Positions 50,612-58,960 of a stretch of DNA of 64,000 nt are shown piece by piece. The notes under the pieces were generated by a model. It searched no databases. It saw nothing but the letters and a program-made list of their open reading frames with translations, and was not told where the DNA came from. A program made the position numbers and the translations under genes. The stretch is from JAABRT01 sp038259155 (GTDB taxonomy: Bacteria > Gemmatimonadota > Gemmatimonadetes > Gemmatimonadales > Gemmatimonadaceae): NCBI GenBank assembly GCA_038259155.1, contig JBBSPE010000001.1, forward strand, positions 1-64,000, in the 5' to 3' direction. The number at the start of each line of letters is the position of its first letter. Positions within the stretch are counted from its first letter, which is position 1.

Positions 50612-50616
50612 CAGTC

Positions 50617-50919
50617 CTACTTCAACAGCTTCAGCAACGACCCCACAAACCCGCTCTCCTCGGCCTTCCCCTGCGCCAGGATCTCCAGCTCACCCTTGTC
50701 CAGCCAGATCCCCTCGCACGTGGGGCAATAGTCGATCACCACGTGGTGCGACTCGCGCACCAGCAGCGCCGTGCCGTCCCGCGGGCACTTGTTGCGGTCG
50801 GCCGCAATCTGCGCCGCGCGCGCCGCGTCGGCCTTGGCGCGCAACTCCTTGCGCAGCTCGGCGTCCAGACGGGCGAAGTATTCGTTCTCGTTCTTGCTGG
50901 GAGACTTGTCGAGGGACAT
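50617..50919 (-). CDS. zf-TFIIB-type zinc ribbon protein
   Basis: The 100-residue protein has a helical N-terminal half (ARLDAELRKELRAKADAARA) and a zinc ribbon at about 45-75: NKCPRDGTALLVRE and YCPTCEGIWLDKGELEIL. The first pair is C-P-R-D rather than C-P-x-C, a known variant of the family, leaving Cys45, Cys65 and Cys68 as clear metal ligands. A short C-terminal tail (GFVGSLLKLLK) follows. ATG 50919 is used; longer upstream frame is shadow of the kinase gene. Function unknown. Confidence 0.85.
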   Translation of the reverse strand: MSLDKSPSKNENEYFARLDAELRKELRAKADAARAAQIAADRNKCPRDGTALLVRESHHVVIDYCPTCEGIWLDKGELEILAQGKAEESGFVGSLLKLLK

Positions 50920-51051
50920 GGCGCTGATTCCAGGGTGAAGGGCACGGATACCGCGTGCGTCGTGCATACAGCTTAGGTGACGGGCAGCGTCGCCGACAGT
51001 CTTATGTATCAGAGCCGGCTTCCGCCGCCCCACACGCCCGCACCCGCCTGC

Positions 51052-52911
51052 ATGCCACCCTCCCCGACGCCCGACCCGCTGTACGTCGCGTTCCAACAGG
51101 CACTCGCCGGCCGCTACTCGATCGTTCGCGAACTCGGTCGCGGGGGCATGGGCGTGGTGTACCTCGCCCACGAAGTACATCTCGACCGTCTGGTGGCCAT
51201 CAAGCTGCTCCCACCGGCGCTCGCCGAGCGACCGGCACTGCGCGAGCGATTTCTGCGCGAAGCCCAGCTGGCCGCGCGGCTCTCGCACCCGCACATCATT
51301 CCCATCCACGCCGTGCACGACGCGGCGGGCTTCGTCTATTTCGTGATGGCCTACGTGGACGGGGAGACGCTCGCGCAACGCGTGCAGGCCCGCGGCCCGC
51401 TGTCGGCCGGTGACGCGACCCGCGTCTTGCGCGAGGTCGCGTGGGCGCTCGGCCACGCGCATGCGCAGGGGCTCGTGCACCGGGACGTGAAGCCGGACAA
51501 CGTCCTGCTCGAAGCCGGCTCGGGACGCGCCGTGGTGGCGGATTTCGGGATTGCCGCCGTGACCAGTGATGCCGTGCGCGTGGGCGCCGAGAGCGGAATC
51601 TGTGGAACGCCGGAGTTCATGAGTCCCGAACAAGCGCTGGGCGAGGAAGTGGACGCGCGCAGCGACCTCTACTCGCTGGGCGCGACTGCGTTCTACGCGC
51701 TTTCTGGCCGCGTTCCGTTCGAAGGGCGTACCAGTGCCGAAGTGCTTGCCCAGCAGGTGAGCGCCGCTGCACCTGCGCTGGGCGCCATCGGTATCGCAGT
51801 GCCACGGCGGCTGGCACTGCTCGTGGATCGCTGCCTGGCCAAGCATCCGGCGGAGCGTCCACCCAGCGCTGAGTCGCTGGCCGAGCAACTGGGCGTGGCC
51901 ATCGAGCAGCGTCGTGAGTTGCCAGCCGCGCTGCGGGCGTTCGTGAAGCGCACGGGTCGCATGGACGGCGGCGGCACCGTGCTCGCGCTGATCGGTGCGC
52001 TGGCGGCGGGCGTCGGCACCTCGGCCACCGTGAACCTGGCGTCCGGAGCGGCGGTGTTCTGCGGGCTGGCGCTGGTCACACCGATCGCGTTCAGCGTGCG
52101 CGCGGCGCGCACATTGCTTTCCCTGGGCTTTGCGCAGGCGGACCTCGCGCCGGCGTTCAAGGCTGAATTGGAGTCGAGTCGGGAGGAGCGCCACGTGCAA
52201 CCGCGGGCGGCGCGTGCACTGTGCGAGCGCCTGCTGCGGCATTCTGCGCGCGTGGCCGGGACCAGCGCGGCGTTGCTCGTGCCATTGGTGCCGCTGCAGG
52301 GAAGCGGTGCGGCTGCGGAAAACATTGGGATGTTGCTGGCCATCTGTTTGAGTGTCGCAGCGGCGGCCACGTTTGGCGTGCTGGCGCTCCGGCAGGATGT
52401 GCGCGACGTCGACGTGGAGTTCTGGGGCCGTGTATGGACGGGCCGGTTCGGCGCGTGGGCCTTCGCCACGGCCCGCCGCCTGCGAGGGAACGCGCCTGCG
52501 GTACAAGCCATGACGCACCGTGCCACGGAACTGTCGCTCGGCATCGCCGCGGAGGATCTGTTCAACGCGCTGCCTGCCAGTACGCGCGCATCACTGGGCG
52601 ATGTGCCGGCTGTGTTGGGCCGGCTGCAGCGCGACGCCACACGATTGCGCGCGCAGTTGGAACAGCTGCCGGATGACGCACTGCAGCAGCGCCTGCAGGA
52701 CACCGTGGCCGCGCTCGAGACCATGCGATTGAACCTGCTGCGTCTGCACGCAGGTGTGCTCTCACTGGAGCGCTTCACCACGCAGTTCGACGAAGCCTCG
52801 CGCATTGGCGATGACATTGATCGCCTGGTGGAGGCGCATGCGGACGTGGCTACAGTGCTCCACGGATCAACACCGCGTCTGGCACTTGCCCTGGAACCCA
52901 CTCCGGTCTGA
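51052..52911 (+). CDS. Serine/threonine protein kinase with membrane C-terminus
   Basis: The 619-residue protein (from ATG 51052) carries a Hanks-type kinase domain at about 22-285: G-loop LGRGGMGVVYLA, Lys51 in VAIKLLPP, catalytic HRDVKPDN (Asp145, Asn150) and DFG (164-166), with GTPEFMSPEQ at the activation segment end. All catalytic residues are present. After it come two hydrophobic segments near 325-370 and long helical regions. Upstream in-frame ATGs at 50977 and 51004 could add 25 or 16 residues, but the sequence there is low complexity. The substrate is unknown; the following gene overlaps closely (five bases gap). Confidence 0.9.
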   Translation: MPPSPTPDPLYVAFQQALAGRYSIVRELGRGGMGVVYLAHEVHLDRLVAIKLLPPALAERPALRERFLREAQLAARLSHPHIIPIHAVHDAAGFVYFVMAYVDGETLAQRVQARGPLSAGDATRVLREVAWALGHAHAQGLVHRDVKPDNVLLEAGSGRAVVADFGIAAVTSDAVRVGAESGICGTPEFMSPEQALGEEVDARSDLYSLGATAFYALSGRVPFEGRTSAEVLAQQVSAAAPALGAIGIAVPRRLALLVDRCLAKHPAERPPSAESLAEQLGVAIEQRRELPAALRAFVKRTGRMDGGGTVLALIGALAAGVGTSATVNLASGAAVFCGLALVTPIAFSVRAARTLLSLGFAQADLAPAFKAELESSREERHVQPRAARALCERLLRHSARVAGTSAALLVPLVPLQGSGAAAENIGMLLAICLSVAAAATFGVLALRQDVRDVDVEFWGRVWTGRFGAWAFATARRLRGNAPAVQAMTHRATELSLGIAAEDLFNALPASTRASLGDVPAVLGRLQRDATRLRAQLEQLPDDALQQRLQDTVAALETMRLNLLRLHAGVLSLERFTTQFDEASRIGDDIDRLVEAHADVATVLHGSTPRLALALEPTPV

Positions 52912-52916
52912 CCGCC

Positions 52917-54308
52917 ATGGAACCGTTGCGATTGAACTCAAAGGACGTGCTTGCGCCAGCGTGGGCAGGAGTGGGCGAACAGGCCCACATGCCCGTGCGA
53001 GCAGACGGTGCGCGCCCGTACGCAGGCGCGCACGTGGACGTTGCGCGCGACGGCGACTCGCGCACGTCAGGCGACGCGACCGTGCGCAGACCATGGTGGC
53101 GCACAGCGCTGCGCGTTGCGCGAGATGCAACGATCGGACTGCTCCTGATCGCGGCCGTACCGGTGACTTTTGTTGCTGTGCTTGGCGTCAGGAGCGTGCC
53201 CGACAATTCAACCCTGCTGGAACGCATGGCGCAGGTAGAGCCCATGCGTGCGGTGACATCGCCAATTGACCGCACAATCACGCCCATGCAGGCCGGTATC
53301 GCGCTGCATGAACTGCAGCGTCACCCGCCCCACTCCACCTTCCCAACGCTCGCCGTGAGCGCGCCTGTCGAACGTCCGTGGGAAACGCTGGAGCTCTCGC
53401 CGGACATGTTCACGTCGCTGACCGCGTTTGGTGGGTTTCGCGGTCCTTCGCCGACCGAGGTCATCGCGGCGGCAGTGAACGGCTTTTCCGACGCGGAGCT
53501 GGCCTATCTGCGCGCCGTTGCCGAGTCCCCGACGTGGAACACCGTGGACGTCGTGGCGACGGCCGCCGAGGTGGACGTCATCGGCGGTGAGTTCGTGCTG
53601 CCGTTCCGGCCCAATGCGCGGGCGTACAACATGCCGATCCCATCCTTTGCCGACTCAAAGGCTCTGGCGTACGCCGCCAACGTACGTGCAGCCTACTATC
53701 TGGCCATCGGCCAGCCGGAGCGTGCCGAAGCCGCACTGCGCTCCATCGTTTCCCTGGGATTTGCCTACATGGATGACGGCCGGAGCACGGTGGAGGCGCT
53801 GATCGGACGCGTGCTCGTGGGGATCGCCCGCGACGGGCTGCACCAGCTGTACACGGCGACCGGCGATCTCGCGGGCATGGCACTCACCAAGCCGCTTCCG
53901 CCCATTGCCACCACGCCCGACCCGCGATCGTCAGCGGCGGAGCCGGCAGCATCGCTCAACACGCGTGCGAACACCGATGAGCAGACGCTGCCGCGCGCAA
54001 TTCGCCTGGAGCGCGTGATGCTGCAGACCATGACGAGTTGTGGGTCCGTGCAGACAATGCTGTTCCCGGAGTCCGACGGCTCGCGAACATTCTTCGAGCG
54101 CGAGCGTGCCGACCTTGCGCGCTACCCGTCCGAGCGCGCCTACATGGACCTGATCGCCTCCACGTCATCGGTGCTGCCGACCACCGCCGACAGCGACCTG
54201 CACTTCATACCACGCCTCATCATCGGCGCGGCGTCTGTCACGTCTACGGTGCTGCACAATCCGCGCATCGAGACCTGCACGCGTCTCACGGTGAACTTCT
54301 GGCGGTAG
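52917..54308 (+). CDS. Single-pass membrane protein, unknown function
   Basis: The 463-residue product has a cytoplasmic N-terminus, one membrane helix at about 70-92 (GLLLIAAVPVTFVAVLGVR) and a long outward part without recognised domains (helical: NGFSDAELAYLRAVAESPTW, AANVRAAYYLAIGQPERAEA). It follows the kinase gene by five bases, so the two may be co-transcribed and act together. A TPR-like helical repeat is possible around 255-300 (AYYLAIGQPERAEAALRSIV). No function is proposed. Confidence 0.75.
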   Translation: MEPLRLNSKDVLAPAWAGVGEQAHMPVRADGARPYAGAHVDVARDGDSRTSGDATVRRPWWRTALRVARDATIGLLLIAAVPVTFVAVLGVRSVPDNSTLLERMAQVEPMRAVTSPIDRTITPMQAGIALHELQRHPPHSTFPTLAVSAPVERPWETLELSPDMFTSLTAFGGFRGPSPTEVIAAAVNGFSDAELAYLRAVAESPTWNTVDVVATAAEVDVIGGEFVLPFRPNARAYNMPIPSFADSKALAYAANVRAAYYLAIGQPERAEAALRSIVSLGFAYMDDGRSTVEALIGRVLVGIARDGLHQLYTATGDLAGMALTKPLPPIATTPDPRSSAAEPAASLNTRANTDEQTLPRAIRLERVMLQTMTSCGSVQTMLFPESDGSRTFFERERADLARYPSERAYMDLIASTSSVLPTTADSDLHFIPRLIIGAASVTSTVLHNPRIETCTRLTVNFWR

Positions 54309-54317
54309 CCGCCGACG

Positions 54318-55235
54318 CTAGAGCGGAAACAACCCCTCAATCGACAGATACCGCTCGCCCGTGTCGTAGCAGAACGTCAGCACCTTGGTGCCATCCTTGA
54401 GACTGGGCAGCGTCTGCGCCACTGCCGCCAGTGACGCGCCGGATGAAATGCCGATGAAAATCCCCTCCTCGCGCGCCGCCCGCTGTGCGAAACGGAACGC
54501 GTCTTCTTCGGTCACACTCACCGCGCCATCAATGGCATCGGTGTGCAGGTTGGCCGGCACGAACCCGGCGCCGATGCCCTGAATCTTGTGCGGGCCCGGA
54601 TCGCCACCCGCGATCACCGGCGACTTGACGGGTTCCACCGCCAGCGCCACAAACCCGGGCCATTTGCGCTTGAGCACCTCCGCGCACCCGGTGATATGGC
54701 CACCGGTGCCAACACCCGTGATCAGGTAGTCCAAGCCGAGCGGGAAGTCGTTCAGGATTTCGCGCGCCGTTTTTTCCGCGTGCACGCGCACGTTGGCCGG
54801 GTTGTCAAACTGCGACGGACTCCACGCGTTGGGCATGCTCGCCACCATTTCGGCCGCCCGCGCGATGGCGCCCTTCATGCCGCCCTCCTTGGGTGTGAGC
54901 TCGAACGTCGCCCCGTACGCCGCCATGATCCGCCGCCGCTCAATGGACATGGACTCCGGCATCACCAGCACCAGGGGATAGCCCTTCACCGCCGCCACCA
55001 TGGCCAGCCCAATGCCCGTGTTTCCCGACGTGGGCTCCACGATCACGCTGCCGCGCGTGAGCGCACCCGTGGCCTCCGCGTCCTCGATCATGGCCAGCGC
55101 AATGCGGTCCTTGATGCTGCCGCCCGGATTCGCACGCTCGAGCTTCATCCACACTTCCACCCGCGAGTCGAACATGCGCGCCAGGCGCACCGTGGGCGTG
55201 CGGCCAATGGTGTCGAGAATGGAGTCAGCGCGCAT
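54318..55235 (-). CDS. cysK: Cysteine synthase (O-acetylserine sulfhydrylase)
   Basis: Converts O-acetylserine and sulfide to cysteine, with PLP. The 305-residue protein shows the PLP-lysine in PGGSIKDRIALAMI (Lys42), the substrate loop VEPTSGNTGIGLAMVAAVKG and the phosphate site GVGTGGHITGCAEVL, plus the C-terminal SSGASLAA. AGGAG precedes ATG 55235. It follows cysE by 87 bases on the same strand, giving the two last steps of cysteine synthesis. Confidence 0.95.
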   Translation of the reverse strand: MRADSILDTIGRTPTVRLARMFDSRVEVWMKLERANPGGSIKDRIALAMIEDAEATGALTRGSVIVEPTSGNTGIGLAMVAAVKGYPLVLVMPESMSIERRRIMAAYGATFELTPKEGGMKGAIARAAEMVASMPNAWSPSQFDNPANVRVHAEKTAREILNDFPLGLDYLITGVGTGGHITGCAEVLKRKWPGFVALAVEPVKSPVIAGGDPGPHKIQGIGAGFVPANLHTDAIDGAVSVTEEDAFRFAQRAAREEGIFIGISSGASLAAVAQTLPSLKDGTKVLTFCYDTGERYLSIEGLFPL

Positions 55236-55322
55236 GACGTCTCCTGGCAGGTTGAAGAAAGGGCCAGCGGATGACCGGCCTGACAAACAACGGAACAGCC
55301 ACGCGACCTGTCGAGCGGAACC

Positions 55323-56144
55323 TCAGATGTGGAACTCGATCCCGTCGTCGTCGGCCCGGGCCTCCACGGTGCTTTCGAACTGCACGCGCGACCGCGCCGG
55401 TACACTGTGCGTCAACCACACGTTCCCACCAATGATGCTCGCCTCGCCCACCACCGTCTCGCCGCCGAGGATCGTTGCATTGGCGTAGATCACCACGCCA
55501 TCGGCAATGGTGGGATGCCGCTTGCTGTGCGCCAGCCGCTTGTGCACTGCGAGTGCGCCAAGTGTCACGCCCTGATAGACGCGCACCCCGTCGCCAATGT
55601 TGGTGGTTTCGCCGATCACCACACCCGTGCCGTGATCAATGGCGAATCCGTGGCCGATCTGGGCGCCCGGATGGATGTCGATCCCAGTCTCGCGATGCGC
55701 CCACTCGCTCATCAACCGCGGCAGCAGCGGCACCCGTTCACGATACAACACGTGCGAAAGTCGGTGCACCGCAATCGCCAGAAAGCCGGGGTACGCAAGG
55801 ATCACCTCGTCCATGCCGGCGGCCGCGGGATCCCCGTCCGCGAGTGCACGCGCATCCGCCATGAGCGCCTTGCGAAGAGACGGCAGCGCGCTGCCGAACG
55901 CGGCCTGCACGTTCTGCGCCGTTCCCTCGTCCACCACCGAACACACGGTGTCAAACACGAGCTGCAACAGCGCGTTGTGCTCTTCACGCACGCGCGCGGG
56001 ATCGCACACGGCGTCTCCGCCAAAGTGCGGAAACAACAAGCGCAACGACTGACGGGCCAGCACCTCCGCGTGCTCGCGCAGGTGCAGGGGAAACTGGTGC
56101 GCGCGCCTCGCGGCTGCGACCTGATCAATGAACGCCTCGGACAT
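55323..56144 (-). CDS. cysE: Serine O-acetyltransferase (CysE/EpsC-like)
   Basis: Makes O-acetylserine from serine and acetyl-CoA. The 273-residue protein has an N-terminal helical domain (EHNALLQLVFDTVCSVVDEG) and a left-handed beta-helix of hexapeptides: HRETGIDIHPGAQIGHGFAI, DHGTGVVIGETTNIGDGVRV, YQGVTLGALAVHKR, VVIYANATILGGETVVGE. The start is chosen at MSEAFID (56144). It is upstream of cysK in the same operon. Confidence 0.93.
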   Translation of the reverse strand: MSEAFIDQVAAARRAHQFPLHLREHAEVLARQSLRLLFPHFGGDAVCDPARVREEHNALLQLVFDTVCSVVDEGTAQNVQAAFGSALPSLRKALMADARALADGDPAAAGMDEVILAYPGFLAIAVHRLSHVLYRERVPLLPRLMSEWAHRETGIDIHPGAQIGHGFAIDHGTGVVIGETTNIGDGVRVYQGVTLGALAVHKRLAHSKRHPTIADGVVIYANATILGGETVVGEASIIGGNVWLTHSVPARSRVQFESTVEARADDDGIEFHI

Positions 56145-56170
56145 GCCGAACAATACCGCGCGACGCCCCG

Positions 56171-56773
56171 CTACGCCCGCTCCAGCGCCGAGAGTCGGTC
56201 CGCCTCCACCTGGGGCAGGTAACATTGCATGCCAACGGGTACGAGTCCCGCCGACTGGATCGTGGTGCTATACCACGCAGCCGGCTTGGGCGTGGGCCAG
56301 TCCGTATCCCCCACATAGTCGTCGCCCTTGGCGAACAACTCCAGATACGCCACACCCGACGCACGGCGCGCCACCTGCCGCAACCCCGCACGCAGTGTGG
56401 GCGCGTCCAGATAGTTGAGCATGCCCACGCACAGCACGAGGTCGAACTGCTCGCCGCGCGGGATCAGGCGGTCGAGGTCGGTGATGCCACCCTGCAGCAA
56501 ACCGCGCCGCGCCCCATAGCGACGCACCGCCCACGCACTGGGGTCCACACCGGTATACACCAGCCGCTTGCGGCGCTTGCGCAGCGCCACACCCCACTGC
56601 CCTTCCCCGCACCCCACATCGAGCACGCGCGCCACCGGCCGCTCCAGCACCCACTCGGCCAGATGCAGCACAAAGTCCACCTGCCGCGCAAACTCGGTTG
56701 GCGTGCGCACCCGATGCTTGGGGTCGCGGTACCACTTCTCGAAGTAGTCCGCGTCGTACTGTTTGTCGGTCAC
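56171..56773 (-). CDS. SAM-dependent methyltransferase, class I
   Basis: The 200-residue protein has the SAM-binding motif RVLDVGCGEGQWGVALRKR (about 47-66), motif II VYTGVDPSAWAVRRYGARRG and a later LVLCVGMLNYLDAPT. The substrate is not evident. It starts at GTG 56773 which overlaps the upstream stop (GTGA), so it is coupled with the beta-barrel gene; a 15-residue longer start at 56818 would overlap more. Confidence 0.88.
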   Translation of the reverse strand: MTDKQYDADYFEKWYRDPKHRVRTPTEFARQVDFVLHLAEWVLERPVARVLDVGCGEGQWGVALRKRRKRLVYTGVDPSAWAVRRYGARRGLLQGGITDLDRLIPRGEQFDLVLCVGMLNYLDAPTLRAGLRQVARRASGVAYLELFAKGDDYVGDTDWPTPKPAAWYSTTIQSAGLVPVGMQCYLPQVEADRLSALERA

Positions 56774-58950
56774 AGGATACCCCAGAACGCGCGGTCGATG
56801 TCGATGGCCAAGCGCCACGTGCCACGATGCAGCCCGCGCGACACATCAACGCGCAGCAAATCATAGAACAACAGCACGCCCAGCCCCGCTGACGGATAAA
56901 CGCCTTCCTGATAGCGCGAGATCTCCCGCTCCTGCGCGGCGCCACCGAGGAAGACCGCCTGCACGTACGGCGCCAACTGCGCGCGTCCGGGCGCGGTGCC
57001 GTACCGGCCAAGGGGCACCGGCAGAAACGGCACACCCACCCGCCATTCCACGCGCGGTGACGCCACGTACTGCCCGGCAAACGCATGGAATGCGTAGCCC
57101 GGACCAGACCACGGCCCACCGGCGAACTGCAACCACTGCGGCGGGATGTCGCGACCCACCGTCACGCCGCCGAGCGCACTCGCCACGACCATGGTGCCGT
57201 TGCTGAGCGGCCACTCCATGCGCACGTCACCCTCGACGCGCAGTGCGCGCGGCCGCACCGATTCGCCAAACCAGTTCGCGCCGTGGGACTGCGATCCGAT
57301 CGCGCGCAATGTCCACGCGCCCTGACGCTCACCCGCAACACCCGTGCGACCCACGCGCTCCACCGACAACCGCGCGCCTTCGAGGTCCCACGCACGCAAC
57401 ACCGGCGCGAACGTGCCCGATAACGGGTCGGCCCGCACGCGCAGCGAACGCTCATCGTCGTACGTGCCGCGCAGCGACCACGTGCGAGCGCCGCCCGGCC
57501 GCCACGCCACACCCAGCGAACGCGTGTCAACGGGCGTGGAGTAGTCGCTGCCCAGCAGCAGGGACGCGAGCGAGTTGGTGACACCCGCCCGCTCGCGCGC
57601 GCCCAGTTCCACATACTGTCGCTCGGCGAACAACTCCAGAATCGGTGCACCGCCCAGCGCCGGCCTTACATCGAGGCTCACCCGACCCTTGGGCGCGAAG
57701 TCGGACACACCATACCGCACACGTCCACTCAGGGTCACTGCATTGGGCCACCGATGCGCGAGTCCGAAGCCCAGGGCCAGGCCTTCGGTGCGGGAAAAGC
57801 GAATCGCGTCCGACACGCCGCGGCCGGCCGCCGCCAGCGTCATGGGGCGTGCGAGCGCCGCCGCCCGTACGGCGGCTTCGGCCCGCAACTGCGCGTCCTT
57901 CACATCATCATCACGCGCGACCTGCATATCACTCGGCAGCACGTCCACCACGCGCCCGTCAAACGTCCAGCGCGCGAGCGAATCGCGGGACACGCTGCTC
58001 CACGGCGGCAAGAGCTTCGTGAGCGGCTCGAGACCTTCGTTCACGGCGTACCCACTGATTTCCCAATGTCCGCGTACAATGCCGCGAGCCGGCACGTCCA
58101 GCCATGTGCTGCGACGCACCACCTCCACCTCCTGTCGGCGCGGCAACCAGTAGCGTCCCCGCACAAGGCTGTTCTCGAGCGTCACCACCAACGTTTCAAT
58201 TCGGCGGTCCAGAATCGCGGCGCGCGTAAAGGTGAGCGACAACCGCACCACGGCCGACGTCTCGCGATCGAGATACACGCTGCCCACCGCCCGCGGCTGC
58301 GTGACATCGCGCGGACGGAAACGGACCTCGTCCACCATCACCTCGCGATCGGGCAACCGCATGGAGAACGATTCACCGCGCTGGTATTCGTACAGCGCCT
58401 CGGCGCCCTGCGCGAGCGGGTGCGGCACGTCAGCCACGTCAAAGCCGTCGCCCAGACGAATGCGGTCGGGCAGGTTGTCGAGCACCACACCGTAGCGGTC
58501 GCGGTAGTAGCCCACATTGGCCGGGAGCAGCGTGGTGTCGCGCCGCCCCACGAGCTGTTGCGAACTGCGGCCCGGCTGCCACCAGGCCACGTGCAGCGCG
58601 AGCTGTTCGCTCTGCACCACGCGCGGCGGATCGATGAAGTCCTCACCCAGCTGGGCGAGAAACGCGAGAAATCCCTGGGCAGTGGCCTCGTAGTTCTCGA
58701 GCGTGCTGTCGGCGAGCTGTTCACCGCGACGCTCAATGGCGTGCTCCACGTAGGCGAGCGCAATCGAATCACTCCACGGCTGCCCGCGCGTGCCGCGAGA
58801 GATTGGCGGCGCGGCCTGGGAGGCGCTGCTGGGCGGCTGTGCGGCAAGCGTGCTTGGTCGCAACGTCAGCAGCGCACCCGTGATCACGCACGAGATGGCG
58901 CCCACCAACACACCCAGCCGACCACCGCCCGCGTAGATGCGACCCCTCAC
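56770..58950 (-). CDS. Outer-membrane beta-barrel protein, DUF5686-like, unknown function
   Basis: The 726-residue protein has a signal peptide (LGVLVGAISCVITGALLTL, cleaved near LAAQP), a periplasmic part with carboxypeptidase-like/processing features (YVEHAIERRGEQLADSTLEN, DFIDPPRVVQSEQLALHVAW, DREVMVDEVRFRPRDVTQPR) and a C-terminal region of alternating strands that ends with aromatic residues (IDIDRAFWGIL), as barrels do. GTG 58950 is 10 bases after the upstream stop. It could assist surface export or processing by the S41 protease next to it. No firm family is named. Confidence 0.7.
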   Translation of the reverse strand: MRGRIYAGGGRLGVLVGAISCVITGALLTLRPSTLAAQPPSSASQAAPPISRGTRGQPWSDSIALAYVEHAIERRGEQLADSTLENYEATAQGFLAFLAQLGEDFIDPPRVVQSEQLALHVAWWQPGRSSQQLVGRRDTTLLPANVGYYRDRYGVVLDNLPDRIRLGDGFDVADVPHPLAQGAEALYEYQRGESFSMRLPDREVMVDEVRFRPRDVTQPRAVGSVYLDRETSAVVRLSLTFTRAAILDRRIETLVVTLENSLVRGRYWLPRRQEVEVVRRSTWLDVPARGIVRGHWEISGYAVNEGLEPLTKLLPPWSSVSRDSLARWTFDGRVVDVLPSDMQVARDDDVKDAQLRAEAAVRAAALARPMTLAAAGRGVSDAIRFSRTEGLALGFGLAHRWPNAVTLSGRVRYGVSDFAPKGRVSLDVRPALGGAPILELFAERQYVELGARERAGVTNSLASLLLGSDYSTPVDTRSLGVAWRPGGARTWSLRGTYDDERSLRVRADPLSGTFAPVLRAWDLEGARLSVERVGRTGVAGERQGAWTLRAIGSQSHGANWFGESVRPRALRVEGDVRMEWPLSNGTMVVASALGGVTVGRDIPPQWLQFAGGPWSGPGYAFHAFAGQYVASPRVEWRVGVPFLPVPLGRYGTAPGRAQLAPYVQAVFLGGAAQEREISRYQEGVYPSAGLGVLLFYDLLRVDVSRGLHRGTWRLAIDIDRAFWGIL

Positions 58951-58960
58951 TCGGCGCGCA